NCBI GenBank assembly: GCA_016707285.1
Contig: JADJIA010000003.1
Span: 434,001 to 498,000, forward strand
Source of the DNA: Ignavibacteriales bacterium
Lineage (GTDB): Bacteria > Bacteroidota > Ignavibacteria > Ignavibacteriales > Ignavibacteriaceae
Reading direction: 5' to 3'
Length of the DNA stretch: 64,000 nt
Shown piece after piece: positions 15,268-24,403 of the stretch. Every line of letters starts with the position of its first letter. Within the stretch, counting starts at the first letter, position 1. A program made the position numbers and the translations under genes. A model generated the notes under the pieces. It saw nothing but the letters and a program-made list of their open reading frames with translations. It ran no database searches and was not told the origin of the DNA.

Positions 15268-16218
15268 TTATTTTATCTCTTCCAGTCCACTTATGAACCA
15301 GGTTCCATCAACGGGAGTGAGGAAGATTTTGAAATCTTTAAACACCAATTGTTTTTGAACTTTTTCAAGAGCCGAGACAGCTTTGGTTGCCTGGTTCATG
15401 TCCAATCCTTTGTCAGATTTCAAATAATTCCCGATTTTGTTGATATGTTGTCTATCGGGAACCGACACCAATACAGGAACCTTCGCCAATGAATATTTTG
15501 CTCCGGCTCTGAAAGAGAAGAAAAATCTTTTATACTGATTAAAATTAAGAGGAAAATCGACTGAAAGTGAAGCAGACACCACATTTCCACTTCCATCAAG
15601 AACAGTGTGTACAAAAGGAATAATGTTACTGACCAGACTTCTTAATCCATTACTGTTTCCGTCAAGTCCGTATATAATTATGGATGTTCCGGTGTTAATA
15701 AGTGCAGTTAAGTCGTTATCATTCAGATTATACCGGCTGTAACCTCCGTCAGAGGCTTGAGGGTCATTCTTTTTTTTCAGTTTTACCGGTTTCAGAACAA
15801 GTTCGGTCATAGCGAAATCTATCTGCTTAACCCAAAGTTTTTTATTCTTCATTTTATCAATTAGAGTTCTTTTAAGGAGCTCGGCATCAATACGTTTTTT
15901 GAAGAAACCTGCTGTTACTTTGTACCTTGTTTTTTTTACAGAGGGTTCGAGGAAAAGTTTAAGGTCATACCCTTGCGATGCGAGATCCCTGGCTCTGTTT
16001 CTTGCATCTTGTTCAGTGGGGGATGAATATAATACAACAGTAAAAAGATTGCGGGTTTGTGCCCGTTGAACGGGTAATTCCGGAATTGATTTTGCGGAGG
16101 AATCCTTCACGGCGATTGGTGGAGGGTAAATATAGGTCGTAGTATCGCCATTTTGTGCGAAAGTCGAATTCAAGATGAGCGTTGCAAAAAGAACGGTCAA
16201 CTTAAAAGTTCTATTCAT
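15268..16218 (-). CDS. SPOR domain-containing secreted protein
   Basis: About 316 residues from the ATG at 16218, chosen over the longer frame (to 16254) because it starts a clean signal peptide (M-N-R-T-F-K-L-T-V-L-F-A-T-L ... F-A-Q) and has GGAG upstream. A SPOR-type domain follows (F-T-V-V-L-Y-S-S-P-T, A-R-D-L-A-S-Q-G-Y-D, R-Y-K-V-T-A-G-F-F), the module that binds denuded glycan strands at the division septum. The C-terminal half is not recognised. It converges on the TIGR02757 gene with a 1-nt gap, so no terminator separates the two. Confidence 0.7.
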   Translation of the reverse strand: MNRTFKLTVLFATLILNSTFAQNGDTTTYIYPPPIAVKDSSAKSIPELPVQRAQTRNLFTVVLYSSPTEQDARNRARDLASQGYDLKLFLEPSVKKTRYKVTAGFFKKRIDAELLKRTLIDKMKNKKLWVKQIDFAMTELVLKPVKLKKKNDPQASDGGYSRYNLNDNDLTALINTGTSIIIYGLDGNSNGLRSLVSNIIPFVHTVLDGSGNVVSASLSVDFPLNFNQYKRFFFSFRAGAKYSLAKVPVLVSVPDRQHINKIGNYLKSDKGLDMNQATKAVSALEKVQKQLVFKDFKIFLTPVDGTWFISGLEEIK

Positions 16219-16436
16219 TCTCTGATACTCCGGTAAAAAAAACTGCTTTGGCATCCGTTAAATCTGCGTTGTAACTTATTTTGCAAATTTTTGTGATGTC
16301 ACAGCTAAATTTAAGCTTTTCTTTCGCTAAATTCAAAATTCTTTGATCACAAGTACATATGAGTTTAAAATTTTTTCATAATTTAAATCTCGAAAAGAGA
16401 AAACTTTAGACAGCGAGATATACAATAAAAGCACAA

Positions 16437-17342
16437 ATGTCAGAAAAGCTAAACCGTTCAAGAGTAGATGTCCGGATCGAAACCGTTGCCATAAGTGATT
16501 CAGGTAAGGCAAGAGAAAGGAATGAAGATTCATTTGGTTATCTCTCGGGAGACTTTGGTTCTATCTTTGTTGTTTGTGATGGTATGGGAGGCTCCGCCGG
16601 AGGTGAACTTGCATCAAAAACCTCTGTGGATACCATCCTTGGGCACTTCGACAGTGTTCCTGAATTTTATACCCCTTACAAGGAGCTCCAATCTGCGTTT
16701 GCCAGAGCGAACGCCCGAATTAGACAAATTGCCACTGAGACATCCGGATTTGATGGCATGGGTTCCACGGCTGTTGCTGCACTTGTTATTGATGATCAAC
16801 TTGTGGTGGCACATCTTGGTGACAGTAGAATATATCTCTATCGGAACAAGCGTTTATATCAGCTGACAAAAGATCATTCACTTGTGCAGACGATGGTTGA
16901 GAAAAAACAGATAAAAGCTTCAAAAGCAGCCCACCATGAACAAAAACATATCATTACCAAAGCCCTTGGTCCTCGCTCCTCGGCAACAGCAGAGGTATCG
17001 AACACTGTCCCTCTTTATAATGGTGATGTCCTTTTGTTGTGTACGGATGGACTTACAAATGAAGTGACAGAAAGAGAGATTAAAACCATCATCAAAAAAA
17101 ACTCTTTAGAAAAAGCCGCTCAACTCCTTGTTGATGCTGCAAATGCCGCAGGTGGTCACGATAATATTACACTTCAATTAGTCTCGGTCTCAGGATGTAA
17201 AGACCTTCCTCTCGGCTACATCGACAAAAACCCCATACACAAAGAGCACAGTATGCAAAATTTGATGATCTGGGGGATGTATCTTCTTGTTGTGGTTTTA
17301 ATAGCAATTCTGGGATATATTTCTTATAAATTACTTCTTTAA
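16437..17342 (+). CDS. PP2C family serine/threonine protein phosphatase
   Basis: A 301-residue Mn/Mg-dependent phosphatase of the Stp/PrpC type that reverses Ser/Thr kinase phosphorylation. Motifs: R-N-E-D at 28-31, C-D-G-M-G-G at 47-52, G-M-G-S-T near 103, H-L-G-D-S-R near 124, L-C-T-D-G-L-T near 201 and G-G-H-D-N-I-T near 241. A single membrane segment near the C-terminus (about 277-299) anchors it, with the catalytic domain in the cytoplasm. No Ser/Thr kinase gene is beside it. It is divergent from the SPOR gene. Confidence 0.92.
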   Translation: MSEKLNRSRVDVRIETVAISDSGKARERNEDSFGYLSGDFGSIFVVCDGMGGSAGGELASKTSVDTILGHFDSVPEFYTPYKELQSAFARANARIRQIATETSGFDGMGSTAVAALVIDDQLVVAHLGDSRIYLYRNKRLYQLTKDHSLVQTMVEKKQIKASKAAHHEQKHIITKALGPRSSATAEVSNTVPLYNGDVLLLCTDGLTNEVTEREIKTIIKKNSLEKAAQLLVDAANAAGGHDNITLQLVSVSGCKDLPLGYIDKNPIHKEHSMQNLMIWGMYLLVVVLIAILGYISYKLLL

Positions 17343-17380
17343 TGCAGTAATGCAGTAATCCAATAATCCAATAATCCAAT
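17341..17380. repeat. Octamer tandem array AATGCAGT x2, AATCCAAT x3
   Basis: Immediately at the PP2C stop, two AATGCAGT units (17341-17356) are followed by three AATCCAAT units (17357-17380), so the same 8-bp period holds across a change of unit. A related array is at 49745-49784, and CTCTGTG-type units follow at about 17402-17424. Confidence 0.85.
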
Positions 17381-17570
17381 AGTTTCCTGCCGTTTCATCT
17401 CCTCTGTGTTCTCTGTGAGCTCTGTGGTTTAATAAGATTGTTTTCCGATGGGTGATCCCCCTGCGTGTTTTAAGCCACAATGACAGATAATTATCTTTTT
17501 TTTGAAATTTGGGGTGATTAGATTTATAAATGGATTATTTTTTAATATGTAGTAAAAATTTGAGAATAAA

Positions 17571-18116
17571 ATGAAAAAATTATCGTTATTATCCACCTTG
17601 TTGATGGTATTATTGCTCGCGGGATGTGGTAAGGATCCGGGGAAATACCTTTCTGAAGCACAAAAATTGATTGAAACAAAAAAATACAAAGATGCAATAA
17701 AAGTTTACGAAACGATGATTGCTGAGATGCCTGAGAGTGACAGTCTTGTGGTTGCATACTATAATCTGGGAAATCTTTACAGGATGCCTGAAGTTGCTGA
17801 AACTTCAAAAGAGAAGTTGAAAGCTGTTGAATATTACAGGATCGTGTTTGATAAATTCCCAAAATCGGAATATGCTCCCGTCTCGTTGTTTAATTCCGGT
17901 TTCATTTATGGGAATGAATTAAATGATGTAAAAAATGCCACCGAAAACTATAATCTCTTGATTAAAAATTTTCCTGATCATGAACTCACAGCAATTGCAA
18001 AACAGGATATGGAAATTCTTGGCAAAAGCCCTGAAGAGATATTGAATGAAAAGCTAAAAGAACAAGAGAAAAAACAGGGCGAAAAGCCTGCATCGAAAGA
18101 GTTTGTACACCCTTAG
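17571..18116 (+). CDS. TPR-containing lipoprotein
   Basis: A 181-residue lipoprotein: M-K-K-L-S-L-L-S-T-L-L-M-V-L-L-L-A-G-C gives a lipobox with Cys19. The mature part carries TPR-like pairs of helices (A-Q-K-L-I-E-T-K-K-Y-K-D-A-I-K-V-Y-E, V-A-Y-Y-N-L-G-N-L-Y, V-S-L-F-N-S-G-F-I-Y), as in BamD/YbgF-like scaffold lipoproteins. A charged Lys/Glu tail ends it. The next gene starts directly after the stop, so they form an operon, although a functional link to a DUF58 protein is unknown. Confidence 0.8.
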   Translation: MKKLSLLSTLLMVLLLAGCGKDPGKYLSEAQKLIETKKYKDAIKVYETMIAEMPESDSLVVAYYNLGNLYRMPEVAETSKEKLKAVEYYRIVFDKFPKSEYAPVSLFNSGFIYGNELNDVKNATENYNLLIKNFPDHELTAIAKQDMEILGKSPEEILNEKLKEQEKKQGEKPASKEFVHP

Positions 18117-19019
18117 ATGGCAATAAAAGGGAACGAGGATTACAGAAAATATCTTGATCCGTCAGTAGTTTCTAAACTCGCCTCTTTGGACATTAAAACC
18201 AGATTTGTGGTAGAGGGCTTCATGCTTGGTTTACACCGAAGCCCCTACCATGGATTCAGCATCGAATTTTCCCAACACCGCCCCTATATTCAAGGAGATT
18301 CCTTAAAGGATATCGACTGGAAGATTTACGGAAAAACCGACCGTTATTTCATAAAACAATATGAAGAAGAGACAAATTTAAGAGCCCATATTTTGCTTGA
18401 TGTGAGTGGCTCAATGAATTTTGCTTCGGGTAATAATGTTTCCAAACTTGAGTATGGAAAGGTGCTTGCTTCGGTTATCGCTTTTATGTTGATAAAGCAG
18501 AATGATGCAGCGGGGTTATATCTTTATGGGGATAAAATCAACAAGGTTTTGCCTCCCAAGGCTTCAAGGATTTATCTTGATGAGATAATGAAGGCTCTTG
18601 CTGCCACCCCTGGCTCGGGTATCTCCGATACAGCAAATTCAGTGGCAGGGATAGCGGATAAAATCGCCCGAAGAGGGATGATTATAGTAATTTCCGACTT
18701 TTTTGAAGACCCCGATAAAATACTCGAATCCATTAGAAAATTAGCAATTACAAAAAGTCGCGTCGTTGTGTTTCAATTGATCGACCCGCTGGAAAGAAGT
18801 TTTGATTTTTCGAGAGATGCCATATTTAAGGATATGGAGACAGGTGCCGAAATGTCAACACAGCCACAGCAGATTGCCAAAGCGTATCGGGAGGCCTTTG
18901 AGGAATTCCTTTCTAAAATAAAATCCGGTTGTCTTAACAGCGGAATCGATTATAATCTTGTTAAAACTTCCCAGCCCTATGATGTGCCAATTTCCACATT
19001 TTTGAGGAATAAAGTATAA
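18117..19019 (+). CDS. DUF58 / von Willebrand A-like protein
   Basis: A 300-residue DUF58 protein. The family signature G-D-S-L-K-D-I-D-W-K-I-Y-G-K-T-D-R (about 61-77) is followed by a VWA-like region opening I-L-L-D-V-S-G-S-M, a MIDAS-type D-x-S-x-S motif (D94, S96, S98), and a later threonine/aspartate stretch. In many Bacteroidota this gene stands with a MoxR ATPase and membrane VWA proteins; here no MoxR is adjacent, which leaves it without its usual partner. It begins directly after the stop of the TPR lipoprotein. Confidence 0.85.
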   Translation: MAIKGNEDYRKYLDPSVVSKLASLDIKTRFVVEGFMLGLHRSPYHGFSIEFSQHRPYIQGDSLKDIDWKIYGKTDRYFIKQYEEETNLRAHILLDVSGSMNFASGNNVSKLEYGKVLASVIAFMLIKQNDAAGLYLYGDKINKVLPPKASRIYLDEIMKALAATPGSGISDTANSVAGIADKIARRGMIIVISDFFEDPDKILESIRKLAITKSRVVVFQLIDPLERSFDFSRDAIFKDMETGAEMSTQPQQIAKAYREAFEEFLSKIKSGCLNSGIDYNLVKTSQPYDVPISTFLRNKV

Positions 19020-19106
19020 ACCAAAAATTTAATTAATGTTGAGACAAAAAAAAATGTTATTTTAGTGTAAAATATTCACCCCTTTTTTTTGATAGGCATT
19101 CAATAG

Positions 19107-22100
19107 ATGGGCAAGGTTCTTTCTGAGGATTATTTAGAAAATTCTCGCAACAATAAAATCAGTCTGGCTCTCTTTTTTGTATTGTACTTTGCCATGGTGG
19201 CAGGTGGCCAGTATTTCAGTTTTGAAACTGAAAAGATAGCTCCATTTTGGCCATCAAGTGGCGTATTGCTTGCCGCACTCTATTATTTTAAGAAGGGTGA
19301 TCATCCGGCAGTTTATATTCTCGCAACCATTGCACATGTTGTACCCCATCTTTTTTTTGGTGTTCCGTTGCAGACAGCCGTACTGTATGCCTTCTCCAAT
19401 ATTTTTACTTCATTTCTTCAGTTTCTGTTTTTATCAAAATATTGTCCTACCCTCATTTATCTTGATAAACTTTCCGACATTCTGCTTTTTGTAATCAGCA
19501 GTTTGATTAAAAGTGCATTTGCATCTGTTCTTGGAGCGATATCGATTTACCTGTTATTCGACAAAGCCATCGACTCATTTCAGGTTATCGTGTTATGGAG
19601 TCTCGCTGAATGGAGTGGCATTCTGCTAACAACACCCGCCATTTTCACTCTTTTGAACCGCGGGATAAGAGTGAACATCGTTAATATTCCAACAGGTAAA
19701 TTAGTTGAAGGATTTCTTGTGGCATTTTATCTTGTGGGTGTTACGATGACAGCCCAATTGCAGGAGAGTGAACAGAGAGAGTTCCTTTTTAAATATCTCA
19801 GTCTGCCGGCTCTTATTTGGTCACTTTTCCGGTTTAAAGTGCAGACGAATTTTTATCTCCTTTTTGGTTTGGCATTTTTGGTTAACGGGGTGTTGATTGA
19901 AAACCTCGGTATGTATGCTTTCAGAGAGGCTGAATATAAAACTGCAGTTATCGATTCAAATTTGTTTCTTTCGGTAATTGCCGCAATTTCGTTGTTTATT
20001 CTTGCCTCACTGAATCTTCAGGCTCGCACAGTACAAATTATGTCAGGTGATAAACTCAAACTTAAAAGTATGTTTGAGAATGCGCCTGTTCCTTATGCAA
20101 TTCTTGACAAAGATGGTAAAATTATCGATTGTAATGATGAGTTTATTAATCTCTTTGGTGGTGACAAAACCTGGTATCAGGAGAAAAACATTACAGATTT
20201 TATGGATAATGACGGGAAGATGAATTTTGCTCTCTATTTTGAGCAGGAATCTGAATCCGAGTCAGAAATAAAGTTCATTAAAAATGATAAAGAGTTAATT
20301 CAAGTTCGGTTAAGAATTAAGAAGGGGATGCAGGGGCAAAACCACTATTGTTCATTTGAGAACATTACCGAAAAAAGGAAATTTGAAGCGGCAGCACGGG
20401 AAGCCCAGCAGCGTTATCGTTATCTTTTTGATCACTCCCCTGAGGGAATTCTTGTTATCGATCCCGTTTCCAGGAAAGTGTTGGAAAGTAATCTCGCTGC
20501 GGAAAAAATGTTGAACATAAAGCAGAAAAGCAACCAGGATTTAAATAAGATTATTAAAATTCCGAAGGATATCGAAAACCGGATGTATCATGTGGTTGAG
20601 CGCGGTGATGTTTTTTTGCACTCAACAGAGGCACTTGTAAACGGCGTTTCGCGACTTTTCTTCCAGATTTCTGTAAGTATGGTTTTGCTTGATACTAAAA
20701 GTTTTATAGTCTATATCTTCAGGGATATAACCGACCAGAAAAAAAGTGAACGGGTTAAAAGATTAAACAGGCTTCGTTTGGAGTCGATGCTACGGTTAAA
20801 AGAGAATATCTCAAGCAATAATCTTGAGCTGCTTGGTGAGATAACGGGCGAAACGCTTCTTGTTACCGAAGCAGAGGAAGCAGTTGCAATTTATTACGAC
20901 GAAAAAGAGATACTGGTTACCCATCACAAAGATGAGGTTCTTCTTAGCAGTGCATTTAGTTATGATGAATTCAACTCAAATCATGTTAAAGCGGAGTGGG
21001 CAGAACTTTTTAGTGAAACAAAACCTTACAGATTGTCAAAAGAATTCAGGCGGGGTGGCAGGACAGTAACGGGCCACTTTTTGGGGTATCCCCTCATTAA
21101 TCATGCACATCCTGCAATTGCTCTTGGCGTTTTGTCTTTCACCGATTATGAAGAAAGTGACCTCGATCATTTTGCTTTATACGCAGAATCGATAAAAAAC
21201 CTGCTCAGTAAAAATGTTGTAGAGATGGAAAATCAATATCTCCTCCTTGCGGTGCAGCAGAGTTCGGCTTCAATTGTGATTACCGATCTTCAGGGAAAAA
21301 TCAGGTATGTTAATCCAAAATTTGAAGAAGTTTCGGGATACTCTCTTGAAGAACTAAGAAACCAGAATCCCAGGGTTTTAAAATCGGGAGAGACAACCAG
21401 TTACGAATATAAACAGATGTGGGAAACACTATCCGCAGGAGGAATGTGGAAGGGGATATTCCACAACAAAAAGAAAAATGGCGAGCTTTTTTGGGAATCT
21501 GCAACCATATCACCAATTAAAGATGTCCATGGCATAATTACCGGTTATCTTGGTGTAAAGGATGATATCACACTCGATAAGCAGATGCAAAATGACATAG
21601 TTCAGAGAGAGAAAAAGTTTTATACTTTGTGGGAAAACTCGATGGATGCCATGCGTCTTACCGATTCAAAAGGTGTGATCGTTATGATTAATGAAGCATA
21701 CGCGAAGTTATTTGGCACACCCAAGGAGGCATTGCTCGGGAAGTTGTTTACAACATTTCTTAAGGAGGAGATGCACCAAGGGTCACTGTCAAGATATATG
21801 GAGAGATTTCGTTCGAGGCAGATACCTTTGTATAAAGAATCTTTGCTTCATCTGAAAAATGGCGAAACAGTCTGGGTGAACATTTTAAGTCGTTTTATGG
21901 AAAATAATGAAGGTGAACCGCTTGTTTTGAGTATTTTCCGCGACATCACAGAATTAAAAAGAAGAGAGGCTGAACTTAACGAGGCAAAAGAAAAAGCTGA
22001 AGCGATGAACCATTTAAAATCGACTTTCCTCGCCAATATGAGCCATGAGTTAAGAACACCATTAATCAATATAATGGGGTATGCGGAGATATTAATTGAT

Positions 22101-23108
22101 GAAGCTGAGGATGAATCTTCACAGGAAATGCTTAATTCAATTCTCAGGGGAGGTGAGAGACTCAGGGATACGCTAAATTCCATTTTGGATCTTTCAAATC
22201 TTGAATCGAGCAAAACCGACATGCTTTTTGCCATTGGTGATCTAAATCAAATAGCCAATAAAGTTTACGATGAATATAAAGATGCCGCTGAAGCAGTTGG
22301 GTTGCAACTTGGAATCGAATTATGTGAAACTCCGGTTTCTGCTCTGATCGACGATAAACTCCTTTTGCAGGTGGTTAAGAATTTAGTTAACAATGCCATA
22401 AAATACACAGATCAGGGGTTTGTGAAAATTGTAACTACAATTGTTGGTACCGGAAAACAGAAGATGGCTTCGATAAAAGTGATCGATTCAGGAATCGGGA
22501 TTTCGGAAACCAAGCTTGACCAGATTTTTGAACCCTTCAGGCAGGTGAGTGAAGGTGCAGGCAGGAAATATGAAGGTGCCGGATTGGGTTTGACTATTGC
22601 TAAAAAATTTGTAGAATTGATGGCAGGCGAAATATCGGTTGAGAGCCGGGAGGGAATCGGGTCTGTGTTCACTATCGATTTTATATATGACACAAAAGAT
22701 CGACTTGAGGATGATTATTCAGACACTGCCGGAAAACAAAAGATTTTAATAGTAGAAGATGACCAGGTAGGTGCAAATTTGATGAAGATGTATCTGATCA
22801 GGCAATATTATGTAGTGATCTGCCATCAGGGTGAAGAGGCACTCGCAATTCTTGAAGCGGAAAAATTTGATATGATTATCATGGATATCAATCTCCCCGG
22901 CGGGATGAACGGGGTTGAGGTTACTCAAAAACTCAGGGAATATGAAGCTTACAAGAAAATTCCTGTTGTTGCAGTAACTGCCTACACTTTTCCCGGGGAT
23001 GAACAACGGTTTATCGAGTCAGGATTTGATGGTTTTATTGTGAAACCATTCAAAAGGGAAGAGTTTGTGAATTCGATTGCACAACATTTAGTTCAACCGG
23101 TAGAATGA
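19107..23108 (+). CDS. Hybrid sensor histidine kinase with MASE1 and multiple PAS domains
   Basis: A 1333-residue sensor. Residues about 15-305 form a MASE1-type membrane sensor region (P-F-W-P-S-S-G-V-L-L-A-A-L-Y-Y near 41-55) with many hydrophobic segments. At least four PAS units follow (near 325, 430, 715 and 835), with a GAF-like stretch between the second and third. The HisKA H-box M-S-H-E-L-R-T-P-L has its histidine at 980, then an ATPase domain (N-L-V-N-N-A-I-K-Y near 1095; G-A-G-L-G-L-T-I). The C-terminal receiver (I-L-I-V-E-D-D, phosphoacceptor D1260) makes it a hybrid needing a phosphotransfer partner. The 3' end overlaps the convergent kinase gene by 16 nt. Confidence 0.92.
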   Translation: MGKVLSEDYLENSRNNKISLALFFVLYFAMVAGGQYFSFETEKIAPFWPSSGVLLAALYYFKKGDHPAVYILATIAHVVPHLFFGVPLQTAVLYAFSNIFTSFLQFLFLSKYCPTLIYLDKLSDILLFVISSLIKSAFASVLGAISIYLLFDKAIDSFQVIVLWSLAEWSGILLTTPAIFTLLNRGIRVNIVNIPTGKLVEGFLVAFYLVGVTMTAQLQESEQREFLFKYLSLPALIWSLFRFKVQTNFYLLFGLAFLVNGVLIENLGMYAFREAEYKTAVIDSNLFLSVIAAISLFILASLNLQARTVQIMSGDKLKLKSMFENAPVPYAILDKDGKIIDCNDEFINLFGGDKTWYQEKNITDFMDNDGKMNFALYFEQESESESEIKFIKNDKELIQVRLRIKKGMQGQNHYCSFENITEKRKFEAAAREAQQRYRYLFDHSPEGILVIDPVSRKVLESNLAAEKMLNIKQKSNQDLNKIIKIPKDIENRMYHVVERGDVFLHSTEALVNGVSRLFFQISVSMVLLDTKSFIVYIFRDITDQKKSERVKRLNRLRLESMLRLKENISSNNLELLGEITGETLLVTEAEEAVAIYYDEKEILVTHHKDEVLLSSAFSYDEFNSNHVKAEWAELFSETKPYRLSKEFRRGGRTVTGHFLGYPLINHAHPAIALGVLSFTDYEESDLDHFALYAESIKNLLSKNVVEMENQYLLLAVQQSSASIVITDLQGKIRYVNPKFEEVSGYSLEELRNQNPRVLKSGETTSYEYKQMWETLSAGGMWKGIFHNKKKNGELFWESATISPIKDVHGIITGYLGVKDDITLDKQMQNDIVQREKKFYTLWENSMDAMRLTDSKGVIVMINEAYAKLFGTPKEALLGKLFTTFLKEEMHQGSLSRYMERFRSRQIPLYKESLLHLKNGETVWVNILSRFMENNEGEPLVLSIFRDITELKRREAELNEAKEKAEAMNHLKSTFLANMSHELRTPLINIMGYAEILIDEAEDESSQEMLNSILRGGERLRDTLNSILDLSNLESSKTDMLFAIGDLNQIANKVYDEYKDAAEAVGLQLGIELCETPVSALIDDKLLLQVVKNLVNNAIKYTDQGFVKIVTTIVGTGKQKMASIKVIDSGIGISETKLDQIFEPFRQVSEGAGRKYEGAGLGLTIAKKFVELMAGEISVESREGIGSVFTIDFIYDTKDRLEDDYSDTAGKQKILIVEDDQVGANLMKMYLIRQYYVVICHQGEEALAILEAEKFDMIIMDINLPGGMNGVEVTQKLREYEAYKKIPVVAVTAYTFPGDEQRFIESGFDGFIVKPFKREEFVNSIAQHLVQPVE

Positions 23109-24313
23109 GGAGAATCGATTATAATTCTAAAAGTGGTTCCTTCTCCCGGGATTGAATTACTTACAAATATTTTACCCGAGTGATATTCTTCAATAATTCT
23201 TTTAGAGAGGCTTAAGCCCAAGCCCCATCCTCTCTTTTTAGTGCTATAGCCCGGTCGAAATACATCTTTTCTTCTTTTAAGATCGATACCTTTCCCGTTA
23301 TCTGTTACCTCTATTTCAATTTTTGATTTAACCTGAGCAATTTTTATTGATATTTTTCCTGCATCGTGGTCTATAGCGTCGAGAGCGTTTTTAACGAGAT
23401 TTTCGATAACCCATCCGAAGAGTTCTCTGTTAATCATTCCCTCAGCGTTTAAATCACCCTCAAGGGTAAGTTCAACCTTTTTACCAAGACGTGGCAATCT
23501 TCTCGTAAAATATTCGTAGATCTCCTGGAGGCTGTCGTAGAGGTTCTCTTTTTTAAGTTCTGCTTTCGACCCGATTTTCGAGAATCTGTTTGTGATTCTG
23601 CTAAGTTTTTGCACATCGTTATTAATTTCATCTGCAGTGTCCAACACTTTGTCGGGGTCGCTGTAATTTAATTTCAAAAGTTCGATCCATCCCATCAAAC
23701 TCGTAAGTGGAGTTCCAAACTGGTGGGCTGTTTCTTTAGCCATTCCCACCCATATATTGCTTTGTTCACTCCTTTTTATTTGACTAAATCCGATATATGC
23801 AGTAAGCACAAAAAGGAAAGCAATCAGCATCTGAACATACGGAAAATATTTAAGTTGGGTTACCAGTGCAGACTCACCGAAGTGAATTTTATTGAGCACG
23901 AGAGTATCGTTCCCCATAATATGTTTCACGAGGATGGGTGAATTGATATCATCCATTCCTGCCAGTTTTTCAGCAAAATAGGTCTTTAATTTTTCATTTG
24001 AAGCTGTTGAATCAAATTTAACATTTCTAAAATTTGAGGCACCGGTGAAATCAACCTCGTCGTTTCCATCGGAGAGGATTACTTCAAAATCGATCGGTTG
24101 AATTATATTTTCAAGCAGAAAAGTAAGGTCGGTGTTATCTTGAGAATTTGCGATATACTCGAGAGTGTTTGCATACAGCTGAACGATCTGTCTTTCACGG
24201 GCTTGCAGCTTTTGGACAATCGTGTGGGTATAATACAAAGTGCCGCCGGCAATAAGTAGTGCAGCAAATATCAGTGCGATCTTGATATTTGCGGTTGCCG
24301 GTCCACCTGACAT
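23093..24313 (-). CDS. Membrane sensor histidine kinase (AHQ-G-TPL type)
   Basis: A 406-residue kinase from the ATG at 24313; the frame is open to a TTG at 24319, but ATG with GGAG upstream is the better start. There are two membrane segments (about 10-28 and 155-175) around a periplasmic sensor of some 120 residues. The H-box is A-K-E-T-A-H-Q-F-G-T-P-L-T-S-L with His197, a variant I associate with Bacteroidota, and the ATPase motifs N-L-V-K-N-A-L-D-A, D-N-G-K-G-I and W-G-L-G-L-S-L follow. No response regulator gene adjoins it. Its last 16 nt overlap the convergent 1333-residue hybrid kinase. Confidence 0.88.
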   Translation of the reverse strand: MSGGPATANIKIALIFAALLIAGGTLYYTHTIVQKLQARERQIVQLYANTLEYIANSQDNTDLTFLLENIIQPIDFEVILSDGNDEVDFTGASNFRNVKFDSTASNEKLKTYFAEKLAGMDDINSPILVKHIMGNDTLVLNKIHFGESALVTQLKYFPYVQMLIAFLFVLTAYIGFSQIKRSEQSNIWVGMAKETAHQFGTPLTSLMGWIELLKLNYSDPDKVLDTADEINNDVQKLSRITNRFSKIGSKAELKKENLYDSLQEIYEYFTRRLPRLGKKVELTLEGDLNAEGMINRELFGWVIENLVKNALDAIDHDAGKISIKIAQVKSKIEIEVTDNGKGIDLKRRKDVFRPGYSTKKRGWGLGLSLSKRIIEEYHSGKIFVSNSIPGEGTTFRIIIDSPHSTG

Positions 24314-24403
24314 TTTCAATGGTTACTCCGATAAATTATGGAAATTCTGTAACCCAAACATAAGTGAAGCGGGGGTAGAAAGAAATGTAAAATTAATGCG
24401 ACA

